From the NCBI GenBank assembly GCA_029783825.1, contig JAREIK010003356.1:566035-630034 (forward strand): a stretch of DNA of 64,000 nucleotides, read 5' to 3'. The stretch comes from Sapria himalayana. Taxonomy: Eukaryota > Streptophyta > Magnoliopsida > Malpighiales > Rafflesiaceae. The notes below the pieces were generated by a model that did not search any database, was not told the origin of the DNA, and was given only the letters and a program-made list of their open reading frames with translations. The position numbers were made by a program, and so were the translations under genes. Each line of letters begins with the position of its first letter. Position 1 is the stretch's first letter. Of this stretch, positions 11,775-21,660 are shown one piece after another.

Positions 11775-13905
11775 ATGAGCTCAGATCGTCAGTGGATGTG
11801 TAGAAGGGTTATTAATGGATTTTTGAATAAAGATTTTTTTAAATGGCTTGAAACTTTCATCAACTTTGCATGTAGTCAATCAATATTAATGGATGGAGAA
11901 AAAATTAAGTGTCCATGTAATCATCGCAAGTGTCGGGATATCCCTTTTCGTGATGCAAACACTATAAGATATCATTTGGCTAAATATGGCTCTGTGCCAA
12001 ATTATTTTGTTTGGATTTATCATGGAGAAAGTATAATGGCTCTGAATATTAATCAAAATAAGGGTATTGAATCATTTGCTTGTGGTGAAGAATCATCAAA
12101 CACATACCACAGAATTATCACGGAAGCTTTTGGTGCTGACTTCAATATAGATTACATAGATGAACCACCAAATCCTGAAGCTCACAAATTTTATGAAATG
12201 CTTAAAGCTACAGATAAAGAGTTGTGGCCTGGTTGTAAAACACATTCGCAATTGTCACTTGTGGCTCTACTAATGAGCATTAAGTCAGAAAATTATATGT
12301 TTGAAAAATAATTTGATCAGGTGACAGAACTAATGAAAGAGATTGTTCCAGATAATAATTTGATTGTTAACAACTTTTACACCACTAAGAAGTTACTACG
12401 AGGAATTGGTCTACCAGTGGAAAAAATTGATTGTTGTTTAAATCAATGCATGTTATATTGAGGCGGTGATAGTGATTTAATTAGCTGTAAGTTTTGTGAC
12501 CATTCTCGATTTAGGAAGGCAATTTTTGTTGTAGATACGTGACAAAAATTGAAGGTTGTCTTTAAGAAGATGTATTATTTTCCAATAATTCCTCGATTAT
12601 AGAGACTATATGCATCAAATGCTACATCAAATGATATGAGGTGGCATTCCAAGCATGAGGTTGAAGAAGGGGTAATGCGTCATCCATCACATTCACCTAC
12701 TTGGAAGCATTTTAATTATATACATCAAGAATTTGCAGCATAAAGTCGAAATATGAGATTAGGTCTTTGCACTGATGGATTTCATCCATTTGGCCAATCT
12801 GGACAACAGTATTCAACATGGCCTATGATTGTGACACCTTATAACTTTCATTCGTGGTTGTGTTTGAAGGAGTAATATATGATTTTGTCAATATTAGTTC
12901 TAGGGCTACAAAATCCGAAAGACATACTCGATGTTTTCTTACAGCCTTTTATTGCATAGTTAAATCATTTATGGGATGTTGGCATGATTACATATGATAT
13001 CTCAAAGAAGCAAAATTTCATTATGCAGGCAGCACTTGTGTGAACGATATGTTATTTTACTATATATTCAATGTTGTCTGGCTGGAGTACTACAGGAGAT
13101 TCACATGCCCATATTGCCTGACAAATTCTGATGCATTTACCTTCAAATCTAGTGGTAAACAGTCATGATTTGATAACCATGTAAGTTTCTACCTATGAAT
13201 CATCCATTTTAAAGAAATAGAATTGCATTTTGAAAAATTAAATTTGTGATGACAGTTGCACCAGTAGTTCGTTCATGAGATGATATTATTACAAAGATAC
13301 ATATTTTAGGTTTGAAGAAGGTAATTAAAAAGGATGCTACTAGAAGTAATAGACCAAAAAGCAAATTATTTGGCCGAAGGAAACATAGTATATTTTGGGA
13401 ATTGCCCTATTGGAAGTCCAATTTAATTCGTCATAACATAGATGTAATGCATATTGAATAAATTTTTTTTGACAATGTTTTCAACATTGTTCTTAATGAA
13501 GACGGAAAAACAAAAAAACACTTTAAAATCAAGACAATAGCTGAATGATTACTGTTGACATCCTGAATTGAAACTGAATGAGGAAACAGAAAAATTCCTT
13601 AAAGCTTGCTGCACACTTGATAAGAAGGCAAGACATATATTGTGTGAATGGGTTAAAAATTTTAAATTTCCTGATGGATATGTGTCAAATATGCGTAGAT
13701 GCGTGGATATGAAGAATCTTAAGTTATTTGGAATGATAAGTCATGACTGTCATGTATTTATACAGATATTAATACCAATTGCATTCCATGAATTGCTTCT
13801 ACTAAGTGTTTGGAAGGTCCTTACAGAACTTAGTTTGTTTTTAAAATAGCTAAATGCAACTATAATAAAAATAGATGACATTGTATAGCAAATAATTATG
13901 ATATT
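11775..13905 (+). pseudogene. CACTA (En/Spm) TNP2-type transposase, decayed
   Basis: The first 178 codons are open and start MSSDRQWMCRRV. Residues 1-85 match the plant transposase-associated domain: a CPCNHRKC zinc-binding-like cluster, then YGSVPNYFVWIYHGE. The TNP2 transposase core follows in pieces: FYEMLKATDKELWPGCKTHS, MYYFPIIPRL, MRWHSKHE, RLGLCTDGFHPFGQSGQQYS and MLSGWSTTG. A CPYCLTNSDAF block lies after a frameshift near 13095-13105. A probable intron spans 13181-13255 (GTAAGT to ACAG). The second part has FWELPYWKSNLIRHNIDVMH and, from 13568, the DUF4218-like ISHDCHVFIQ. The match fades at about 13905, before the usual C-terminus. In-frame stops lie at 12309, 12459, 12540, 12600, 12741, 12873, 12957, 13041, 13166, 13459, 13538 and 13556. 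The protein would have cut and moved CACTA elements in the nucleus; this copy cannot. Confidence 0.92.
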
Positions 13906-14059
13906 TTTGTAGGTTTCAATTTTTTTTATTTTGGTTTTGTTCTTTGTTTTTATGATTCAAAGTATTTAGACATTACCATGGTCCTTCCAATGCATGGATC
14001 TCATATTTACATATTTCTGCTTTATCAAAAAGATGGCTAGCTTATCCTATCTTTATTAT
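13906..14059. other. Spacer after transposase remnant
   Basis: T-rich DNA with no continuing transposase match. The expected C-terminal part of the transposase is absent, so the pseudogene is truncated here rather than merely spliced. Confidence 0.4.
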
Positions 14060-14275
14060 TCTAAAAACAATTTATTTTTGCACTCTATTTATCTCTAAAC
14101 ATAATTGTTGGACATCTTTAGTATTTTTGTTGAAGCTGTAAGATAATAAAATTTATTTTATGTTTTTTAATGTCTATAATATTTATTTTTATATATCTGT
14201 GAATATGTTTTTGTGGCTTTGAATTTTTTGGGTAGAGTTTTAGCCTATTATAGGTAAGTAAAAGCCAATTTTTAG

Positions 14276-14612
14276 CAGCGAAGCGATGGTGGAAGTGGCA
14301 GCAGTAGTGGTGGTGATAGGGGTGGTAGAGGTGGCAGTGGTTGCAGAGTGGCGGCAACACCGGTAGTAGTGGTAGAGGCGATGTCATTGACCATAGTGGC
14401 AGCTACGGCAACTGTGGTATCTACGGCATCAGTGACTGCCACGGTGGTGGTAGGTGCAGTAGCGGCAACACCGGTAGCTATGATAGCATCAGTGGCAGTG
14501 TTAGCAGCGTCAGTGGCATCAGCAGCGGCATCAGCAGCTGCAGTGGTAGCAGCAGCGGCAGTGGCAGGAGTGGCAGTGGTAGCGGGAGCAGCTGCAATAG
14601 CAACATATGTGG
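14276..14612. repeat. Degenerate GGC/GTG/GCA trinucleotide array in R1
   Basis: About 110 triplets of the GNN type (GGC, GGT, GCA, GTG, AGC) form a GC-rich island in AT-rich DNA. All phases stay open because the triplets exclude stops. The plus frames read Ser/Gly-rich or Ala/Val-rich, and none has a domain. I treat it as expanded simple sequence. Confidence 0.9.
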
Positions 14613-14800
14613 TATATACGTACGTATATAGTCAACATATACGTACATATAATACTATTGTATTTTGAGTACATATATGCTGAGTATATATATATGTACT
14701 CTGTATATATTTATGCATAATATGATAGTTTATATGTACATATACTATAGTAATATATGTACGAGTGAAATGCTAGTATATATGTATATATTTATTATAG
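14613..14800. repeat. TA-rich palindromic module in R1
   Basis: Short inverted phrases (TACGTATATA, TATATGTACATATA, ACTATAGTAATATATGTAC) repeat next to the trinucleotide array. The same module borders the array in R1, D1, D2 and, much enlarged, in E. Confidence 0.7.
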
Positions 14801-15235
14801 CAAATATATTTATCAAAACATAGTTTTTTATTTATTTATTTTGATTTGATTTGGTGGTTTAAATTTCCATACAGATATGGTACCACATTGATTCCCATAC
14901 AATGCTTGTATAAGTGAAGACATATTTCAACAAACATGATGCATCATGATTCGAACAGTATTTTCGCAATGAAATGTTGGTGATCAGAGGAGCAGGGGGA
15001 GAGAAAGCAACATCAATGCATTGATAGATTATATTTTATGCAAAGTTGGTGGATACATTGATTAATAAGATGTAATATATTTTTCTTTATTTTTTTGTTT
15101 TAGTTATTTAAAATATTGTATTAGAATAAGTTAATAAATTAATTTTTTTATTAAATTTAAAAGATTCATTTATAGTTTATGTTTTTATAAAATGTATTTT
15201 AAAAATAATAAATTATTTAATTACATTTTTATTTA

Positions 15236-15864
15236 AACTATATGGCAATCAACTTTAATTTGTGTTTGTTCATGTCTATATTAACTGTATGTGTGTGTGT
15301 GTGAATATGTTTGTGTTTCTTGGAATTTTTTGGTTTGAGTTTTAGCCTATTATATGTATGTAAAAGCCTATTATCAGTAGTTGTAGCTGTGGAAGCGATG
15401 GTGGCAGCAATAGTGATGGTAGTGACGGCAGTGGCACCAGAAGTGGTAGTGTCAGTAGCGACAGTAGTAGTGGCATCAGCAGCTGTGGGGGCGTCGGCAG
15501 TGGTGGCAGCTGCAGCGGTGGCAGCAGCGGCAGCGGCGGAGGCAGGAGAGGCATTAGAGGCAGAAGAGGCTGCAGGGGCAGTGGCAACATCAATGGCAGT
15601 GTCAGCATCGGTGGCAGTAGTGACTGTAGTGCCTACAATGGCACCAGAGGCAGCACCGACAGCAGCCACAGCGGCGGCGGCACTGGCAGCACCAGCAGTA
15701 CCGGCAGTAGTGGCAGCAATGGCAGTAGCGGCAACACTGGCAAGGGCCGCAGCAACAGCGGGAGTAGTAGGAACAGTATACATACATATATATATATGTA
15801 TATGTATGTATGTATGTGTATATAGACATGAGTGCATGTGTGCGTGTATGTGTGTAATTGGGTA
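15236..15864 (-). repeat. Trinucleotide-unit repeat, copy R2 (partial)
   Basis: This is a second copy in tandem with R1. It begins with CAATCAACTTTAATTTGTG, then TTGAGTTTTAGCCTATTATA, then a longer trinucleotide array. After 15780 it runs into TATG-type simple sequence and stops at the SINE-like block, so the palindromic and conserved modules are missing. Confidence 0.7.
15385..15778. repeat. Degenerate GGC/GCA trinucleotide array in R2
   Basis: About 130 triplets, mostly GGCAGTGGT and GCAGCAGCG types. Frames are open on both strands (184 residues plus, 217 minus) and rich in Ala, Val and Thr. Open frames on both strands over the same bases indicate repeat bias, not a gene. Confidence 0.9.
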
Positions 15865-16022
15865 GTATCTGACCCAAGTCAATCTACCCAAACAACAAGA
15901 GGAATGAATTCTTGACCAAACAAATGATGTTATTGATAGCTAATTAGGAATTAGGATTGAACTCGTAATCTTCGAGTAGTTGTGAATTCAATACCCTACC
16001 CATTGAACCACCATGCCATTAT
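15865..16022 (-). mobile_element. tRNA-derived SINE candidate
   Basis: On the minus strand the block starts near 16020 with GGCATGGTGGTTCAATGGGT, which contains an A-box-like TGGTTCAATGGGT (about 16010-15998). A B-box-like GAGTTCAATCC follows at 15964-15954. From A-box start to B-box end is about 57 bp, the spacing of a tRNA-type RNA polymerase III promoter. No clean cloverleaf or anticodon stem forms, so it is unlikely to be a working tRNA gene. The 3' body would reach about 15865. No target duplication or tail was identified. Confidence 0.45.
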
Positions 16023-16719
16023 TAGTTGCACTTATATTTTGATTCTAAAGCATTTGCATAAAATTTAAGCCTAATTTAGATTATATTTTAAGTTATATCA
16101 TGAATTTATGAATCACATTATTTAGAAAATTAAAATTTATATGAATGATATATATTATAACATGATTTTGTTTTAATGATGTTTTTTTAGAGATAATTAT
16201 ATTTTTATTTTTTGATGGATTATATTTTATTGTGATACATCAATAGTAATATGACTAGATATACTTTATTAAATTTGATCTCTCATAGAAGAATGAGAGA
16301 TCAAACTAAAGTGGTTGAAATATATGGGGTCTGTTTTGATTGTCTCCAAATATATTATAAATAGATAACATCATATATAAACTTTATACATTTATATAAT
16401 CATATGACATTATATATAAAGGTCTATGTTTTAATATATATAATCATATAACATTATATATAAAATTGATATGTTTATATAAAATATAATGTTATATATA
16501 AATTTTTATAAATATGTATAAATGTTTATAAATATATATACAATATTTACATAACACTATCAATTTATAAAATTTTTTATATAACATTTCTATAACATAT
16601 AAAATGTTTATACCTATTTTTAAACATATATATAACATATAAATTTTTCTATAAATATATAATATTTATAATGTTTATATAAATTTGATATATATACTAT
16701 ATAATATTTATAAAAGTGT

Positions 16720-16754
<35 letters not shown>

Positions 16755-16800
16755 TTATTTATATTTATATATATGTAACATTTAGAATAATATTTCAAAC
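16023..16800. other. AT-rich stretch with ATATAA-type degenerate repeats
   Basis: From about 16370 to 16790 the sequence is a loose repetition of TATATAACATT/TTATAAATATA phrases ending in a (TA)n run near 16725-16750. An imperfect inverted repeat (GATCTCTCATAGAA / AGAATGAGAGATC) sits at about 16278-16303. No gene was recognised. Confidence 0.5.
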
Positions 16801-16882
16801 ACAACAGTATATCAAAGCCAAAAGTAAGGTGTGGAAGAAGAAGAGCTCTGATTGATTCCATTCAAGTGAAAAAGGAAACATA

Positions 16883-16933
16883 GATGAGTAGATTAACCAG
16901 TTGATGCAATGCAAGCCATTGAGTGAACAAGTG
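16883..16933 (+). pseudogene. PP2A catalytic subunit N-terminus fragment (probable)
   Basis: The frame reads DE, a TAG stop, then INQLMQCKPLSEQV. The start of plant protein phosphatase 2A catalytic subunits has the pattern D-x-Q-I-E-Q-L-M-E-C-K-P-L-S-E, so the match is about 11 of 14 with the TAG in place of Gln (CAG). The following frame does not continue into the expected metal-binding phosphatase core, so only the exon start is present. It lies on the plus strand beside fragments of other host genes. The match is short, so chance or a related phosphatase cannot be excluded. Confidence 0.5.
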
Positions 16934-17514
16934 GTATTTTTTATGCTGCTTCAATATGCATATCTGGCATGTAGCATAAATCATGTTGTAATTTGTTTCA
17001 TATTTTTTAAGTTGGGGTTTGCATATCACATTTGTGGGGTTATTTTGGCATTGGTGATAATGAATATGGCTAGGCAAAAATATGGATGAAGAATGCTGCT
17101 TCTTTTTAGTTTTCTTAGTTAAAATATGAGTCCTTATTAGGTAGACTTATCGTTTGCATAATTGGAAGGCTTTGAATATGTTGTTTTGGCCCATTATAGA
17201 GTCGGCAGAAAATAACAGCTAACACCCCAGTGTTTGCTATTATTTTTTGTGCCACCACTATTAATGTCACCATTACCCCATTTCTGCTATTGACCCCCTT
17301 CTTAGTCCGTCAGTGTCGCTGCCCTCTTGATAACTATAATTCCCCTTGCACCTATGCATCATAGTTTTTATTTATGAGGGATAGCATCCATAGTTTTCTT
17401 GCATTTTTAGGTTATAATATTTGTGGCTATTGCTATATTTTTGTTTGATGAAGAGATTAAGTGTAGATATGATGGCATTTTTTTAGCAGCTAATGCAATT
17501 CTTTTTTTCATTAA

Positions 17515-17619
17515 GTTGTGCATGATGAACATCCTTCTCAGTTGGCCAAAGTATTATGTGATAAACTCAACAGGTTTAGAAATGTACACCTCTTCCACTT
17601 GTATGCATTGCCTTTATGA
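17515..17619 (+). other. Exon-like frame, function unknown
   Basis: A 34-codon open frame reads VVHDEHPSQLAKVLCDKL and then NRFRNVHLFHLYALPL before a stop. Its composition is protein-like rather than dictated by AT content, and a good splice acceptor (CTTCTCAG) falls before Leu-Ala-Lys. I do not recognise it. Its right end overlaps the antisense topoisomerase fragment by about 44 bases, so at most one of the two uses the shared bases as original coding sequence. Confidence 0.25.
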
Positions 17620-17875
17620 TTAGGGTGTTAAAATCAATCAAGAACGATGAAATCCTAAACAAAGATAGCCACGAATAGTGAATGAAATTGATCACTAAAT
17701 CTTTATTGTGCAAGCCATCATGATCCTGATCTACCATTTTCATGAGATGACCATATCTCAAGGCTTTGACACTGTCATACTGCTTATGCTGTTGCAGCCC
17801 ATGAATCTTCTTGATATTTTCATTTTCTCTGTATCTAAACTTAGACATCGATCAGCCATCCTTCACATTAATGTC
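17576..17875 (-). pseudogene. TOP2: DNA topoisomerase II fragment (TOPRIM region)
   Basis: The minus strand encodes INVKDG, a stop, then MSKFRYRENENIKKIHGLQQ, HKQYDSVKALRYGHLMKM, VDQDHDGLHNKDLVINFIH and YSWLSLFRISSFLIDF. Eukaryotic and plant topoisomerase II has NIKKILGLQ, then SLRYGHLMIM, DQDHDGSHIKGLLINFIH and WPSLL-PSFL-EF in the same order. The metal-binding DQDHDG of the TOPRIM domain is intact, but nearby residues are changed (G-S-H-I-K-G-L to G-L-H-N-K-D-L). There is a stop at 17854-17852, and the frame ends at 17576 before the rest of the enzyme. About 95 codons of an enzyme of roughly 1,470 residues are present. It is a captured or degenerate fragment, not a working gene. Confidence 0.88.
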
Positions 17876-18207
17876 AATCACTTATTCGAAAGGAATTGAG
17901 GTTCAAAACTTAGAATCCACCTGCCTTGCAAGCAAATTCATATAGATATACCTAATTGATGGAATCAGTAATGTGGAACTTTGTTGGACTGGAAGCCAAA
18001 ATATTTCATGAGCTCTATATTTTATGTACATCGGATTTTTTTATGTGTTTTCTGATCCTTATTATTCAAAACTAAAATGCATCATGAGTTTCAAATATGA
18101 TGTTCAATTCTAGTATCGTTCAAGTTCAATAAACTAAAAGATTTTCATCTGAGTAATGTTGATTTATTCATCCATATTTTGTACGGGTCATTTCTAAAGT
18201 GATGCAG

Positions 18208-18315
18208 GAGAAGATGGAATACAAGCTTCATTCTCAAAACATGCCATATGGCTCTAGCAGTGGTCAGCAATCTGTTAGTAGATTCTTTCAAGTTGATGAT
18301 TCCAATAGCTACTAG
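18208..18315 (+). pseudogene. Exon-like fragment with PCNA-binding (PIP-box-like) motif
   Basis: After a splice acceptor (GTGATGCAG, ending 18207) an open frame reads EKMEYKLHSQNMPYGSSSG, QQSVSRFF, QVDDSNSY and a stop; the stop abuts GTAATG, a possible donor. QQSVSRFF fits the PIP-box pattern Q-x-x-[ILMV]-x-x-F-F exactly. Such motifs tie replication and repair proteins to PCNA, usually near a terminus. I cannot name the parent protein. It lies within 0.4 kb of the topoisomerase II fragment, on the opposite strand. The exon reading is an inference from splice-like edges and composition. Confidence 0.33.
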
Positions 18316-18502
18316 GTAATGATTTTATTTCTTCCATGTTCTAAAACAGTATGTTGGAAATTCAATATTTGTTTTATGGATTAAATTTTGCACAATGATT
18401 GGTAAAGGTAATATATGTGCCGCAAAACTTGATAATTCTCCGAATCAGTATTCATCATGCATATTGGTAAATTCTATATAAGTGATTGTCATATATATAA
18501 AT

Positions 18503-18662
18503 TTTGCTAAATCAATAACTTGTCATCCTTCGTATCATTTAATTTTGAATAGATGTCTATGTAAGAAATGATACAAGTGAATGATGAGATGAAAGAGGAT
18601 AATAAGTTGATGATATCCTTCGTATCATTTAGATGATTTAATTTTGCTAAATCAATAACTTG
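18503..18662. repeat. Short direct duplication before array 2
   Basis: TTTTGCTAAATCAATAACTTG occurs at about 18503-18523 and again at about 18642-18662. Phrases around CCTTCGTATCATTTA are also present twice. It is a local duplication about 139 bp apart. Confidence 0.7.
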
Positions 18663-18670
18663 ACTTTATG

Positions 18671-18676
<6 letters not shown>

Positions 18677-18745
<69 letters not shown>

Positions 18746-19316
18746 TTATATAGATTGGTAGATAGATAAATAGATAGATAGACATATAGATAAAAAAATA
18801 GATTCATAAATAGATACAAAAATAGAAACACAAATAGATATATATATATATATATAGATAGGTACATATATAGATATATAAATAGATTTATAGACATATA
18901 GATAGACAGACAAACAAACAGATAGATTGATAGATTACTTGATAGATAGATAGAAAAATAGATAGTCAGACAGATAGATATATAGATAGATGTATAGACA
19001 AATAGATATATAGATAGATAGATAGACAAATAGATAGGCATATAGATAGATAGATAGATTGTTAGATAGATAGATAGATAGATTGACAAATAGATAGTTA
19101 GTTAGTTAGATTTTTTTTAGATATATAGATAGATAGATAGATAGATAAAAAGAAAGATATATAGACATATAGATAGATTAATTGATAGAAAATTGCTAGA
19201 AATAAAGAAAGAAAGATAGATAGTTAGACATATACATAGATAGATAAATATATAGATAGATAGACATATAGATATCCAAATAGATATAAAAATAAATAGA
19301 CAAATAGATAATAAAA
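18677..19316. repeat. (TA)n run and (GATA)n array 2
   Basis: About 60 bp of pure TA passes into degenerate GATA/TAGA repeats (purine-rich strand on top) that end at the CACTATAATA terminus of copy C. The polarity is opposite to array 1. A minus-strand frame of Tyr/Ile/Leu/Ser repeats is an artefact. Confidence 0.95.
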
Positions 19317-20745
19317 CACTATAATAAAATATTTATTTAGCTATAAAAATTTAGCTAGAAAAATAATTCCTATCTAATTTGCACGGGATTAGCTAGGGAA
19401 TATCAAGAGATATTAGATTTTACATTGAATTACAAATTTTTAATGAATTTGTGACAGATTAGAGATGGAAACTTTCAATTAAAAAATATCCCAAGTCAAT
19501 ATTATTGTAGATTTTCACACAAAGATTTGCTACAATTTTAGCAATATCTTTAGAAATGAACTTTCCCTAGTTAATTAGATTGAGACAAATTCCATCACTA
19601 AATAATTTTCTAAAAAAATATTTTCATGCTTTTGCAAGCGATTAGTCCTTAAATGAGAATTTTAACAAAATATATGCATTTAGCTAGTGAATCTTCCCTA
19701 CCTATTTGAGCTAGGGATTATTTATGTCGTTAATCTATACTGATTTATTTTTTTTATTTTTTATATATTATTTGTTTTACTATTTGTTGTAATTTTGTTT
19801 ATTGAAGGTTTTTAATCATCTATTGATGAGGAATCCATGAAAGGCACCTCCTCAAATCATTATAAAAATATGATATTATAAAAAAAAATTTCAAAAATAT
19901 ATAAATATGAAAAAAATTTATATTAATAAAGACTAAAATAACTATTTTAATTATTATAAAATTTTTAAAAAAATTATACATAAAATTTTTCAAAAATTTT
20001 TAATTATAAAATTTAAATATTTGTATTAAAAAAATAGTAGATAATTAATTCTATAATTATACTCATTTTTAAATATATTTTAATAAATAAATGAACATAC
20101 ATAAAAATTTATACCAATAAAAAGCTAAAATAATTAATTGTATGATTAAATAAAAAATATTTACAAAAATATCTGAATTAATAAATAAAAAAGTAAATAT
20201 TTATATTATTAAAGGTTAAAAAAATATTTTTATGATTATAGGAAACTTTTTAAAAAATAATTACTAAAAGATTTAAAAAGCTTGTATTATAAAAAAAATT
20301 AAATTTTTCATAAAATTTAAAAGAAAATAAATTGATATTTAAAAATAAACACATAGATGTTTTAATTACTTCAAAAAAAATTTAATGATTTAAAAAAAAT
20401 ACTTTCAAGTGGTTATTAAAATAACACTTCAAGTATTTTTTTTTTAGGGTTTAAAAAGAGTTATTTAAAATATTACTAATGATATTTTTTTAGTCTAAAA
20501 AAATTAAAATTTCCCATTAGTTGATTTGAATTCAAGTTTTATTTTTTTACCTACTAAAATTTATAAGAATTAAATAATTGAGTAAGATTTTTACTATTAG
20601 CTTTTAATATTCTATTTTTATTAAAATAATAAATATAGCTTTTTTTTAATGATATGCTCACTTTAAGTAATATTTGAAATTTTATAAATTATAAATTATA
20701 TCAAATAATATTAAATTTTATTGCATTAGAATTATTTCATATTAC
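19317..20745 (+). mobile_element. Non-autonomous CACTA element copy C
   Basis: It begins CACTATAATAAAATATTT directly after array 2, then TTAGCTAGAAAAATAATTCC and GGGATTAGCTAGGGAATA, matching copy A nearly base for base. The landmark near 19800 (CTATTGATGAGGAATCCATG) matches A, B and F. At about 20520-20560 sequence homologous to the last part of A (GAATTCAAGTTTTATTT) passes directly into sequence homologous to the tail of B (CTACTAAAATTTATAA). No transposase is present and the right terminus is not recognisable. Confidence 0.75.
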
Positions 20746-21660
20746 TAATCTTTGGGTGGTAGGATTAGAAGGAGGAGGGATTGCATATAGATATTTTTGT
20801 ATATTATTTTCATTGCATATATTATCTTTTACAAATATGTTGTGTAATTATATAAATATTAATATTGGTTTCATAATAACTTTGAAGTTAAATTTATTTA
20901 TGAGAGAATAATATTTTAAGATGATTGATCACTTGAGAAATTTTTGTATTACAAAGTCTCTTCAAACATAGTCCCTTCAAAGTTATTCCGTAAAATTGTT
21001 GAGATATTTTTTTTTTTTATATATCTTGTTAAAGCGAGAGCTTTTTGTACTTGGGCATGAATGTGATCTACATATCTATCTTATCTTATGATAATATATA
21101 GAATCATTTAAAATATGAAAGCTAAATAAGAAAACAAATCTTACCATAATCTTATCTTGATAATCTTACCTTAAAGATTGAAGATATCGTGCATGATAAA
21201 TCTTGAATTCGAGGCTTTTTGTTCTTAGTGTTTGGATAGATTTTTGTCATCGCATAAAGATGTGATATCTTATTAGATAGAAAAATAAATTTATTTTAAC
21301 ATTTGAATAAGTCATGAAATTGAAGAGCAAATGGAATAACATAAACATCCATTATTTGAATTCCACAAGAAATTGAAAATTGGATTTGAAAATATATCAA
21401 TTTTAATTGGTAGCTACTTATAAATTACTATAAACTCTAAGTTTATTCCATGCTAATTCATAAGATTTTTAAATCCAAAATGAGATTATTAATCCTACTT
21501 TGTTTTAATATCATCAAATCATATACCCCTTCAATTCTACCAATAAAACACAACCTAAAGATAACTAGGCATGAGGAAGTATTAAAAGAGCTTATACAAG
21601 CTACCATTTTTCTAATCATACTTTACCTATGGTGATAGATTCTATTAAAGTATTCAAATA
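20746..21660. other. Single-copy-looking AT-rich stretch
   Basis: This lies between copy C and array 3. It contains phrases such as TATCTTATCTTATGATAATA and is less repetitive than its neighbours. The 61-residue plus frame at 21450-21635 shows no recognisable domain. It may be the remaining right part of element C, because arrays 2 and 3 on its two sides have the same polarity. Confidence 0.4.

Larger units (their letters stand above)
14060..15235 (-). repeat. Trinucleotide-unit repeat, copy R1 (inverted relative to D)
   Basis: The module order seen at 24320-26780 is present here on the other strand. It runs from the TCTCTAAACAT flank, through TTTGGGTAGAGTTTTAGCC, a GGC-type trinucleotide array and TA-rich palindromes with GTACGAGTGAAATGCTAGTA, to a conserved block (about 14870-15060) with GTACCACATTG and AGCAACATCAATGCATTGAT. 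It reads as the interior of a non-autonomous CACTA family (same interior as D and E). I see no coding function. Confidence 0.72.

Noticed and set aside
15954..16020. Functional tRNA gene on the minus strand
   Set aside because: A-box and B-box-like motifs are present, but acceptor, D and anticodon stems do not pair convincingly, so it is listed as a SINE candidate only.
16862..17089. Small frames on both strands around the PP2A-like start
   Set aside because: Apart from the 17 codons at 16883-16933 they show no family resemblance, and they lie in AT-rich DNA where such frames are frequent.
17423..17623. 66-residue plus frame as a membrane protein
   Set aside because: Its hydrophobicity comes from T-rich DNA. 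A different phase over 17515-17619 looks more protein-like, and the antisense strand carries the topoisomerase fragment.
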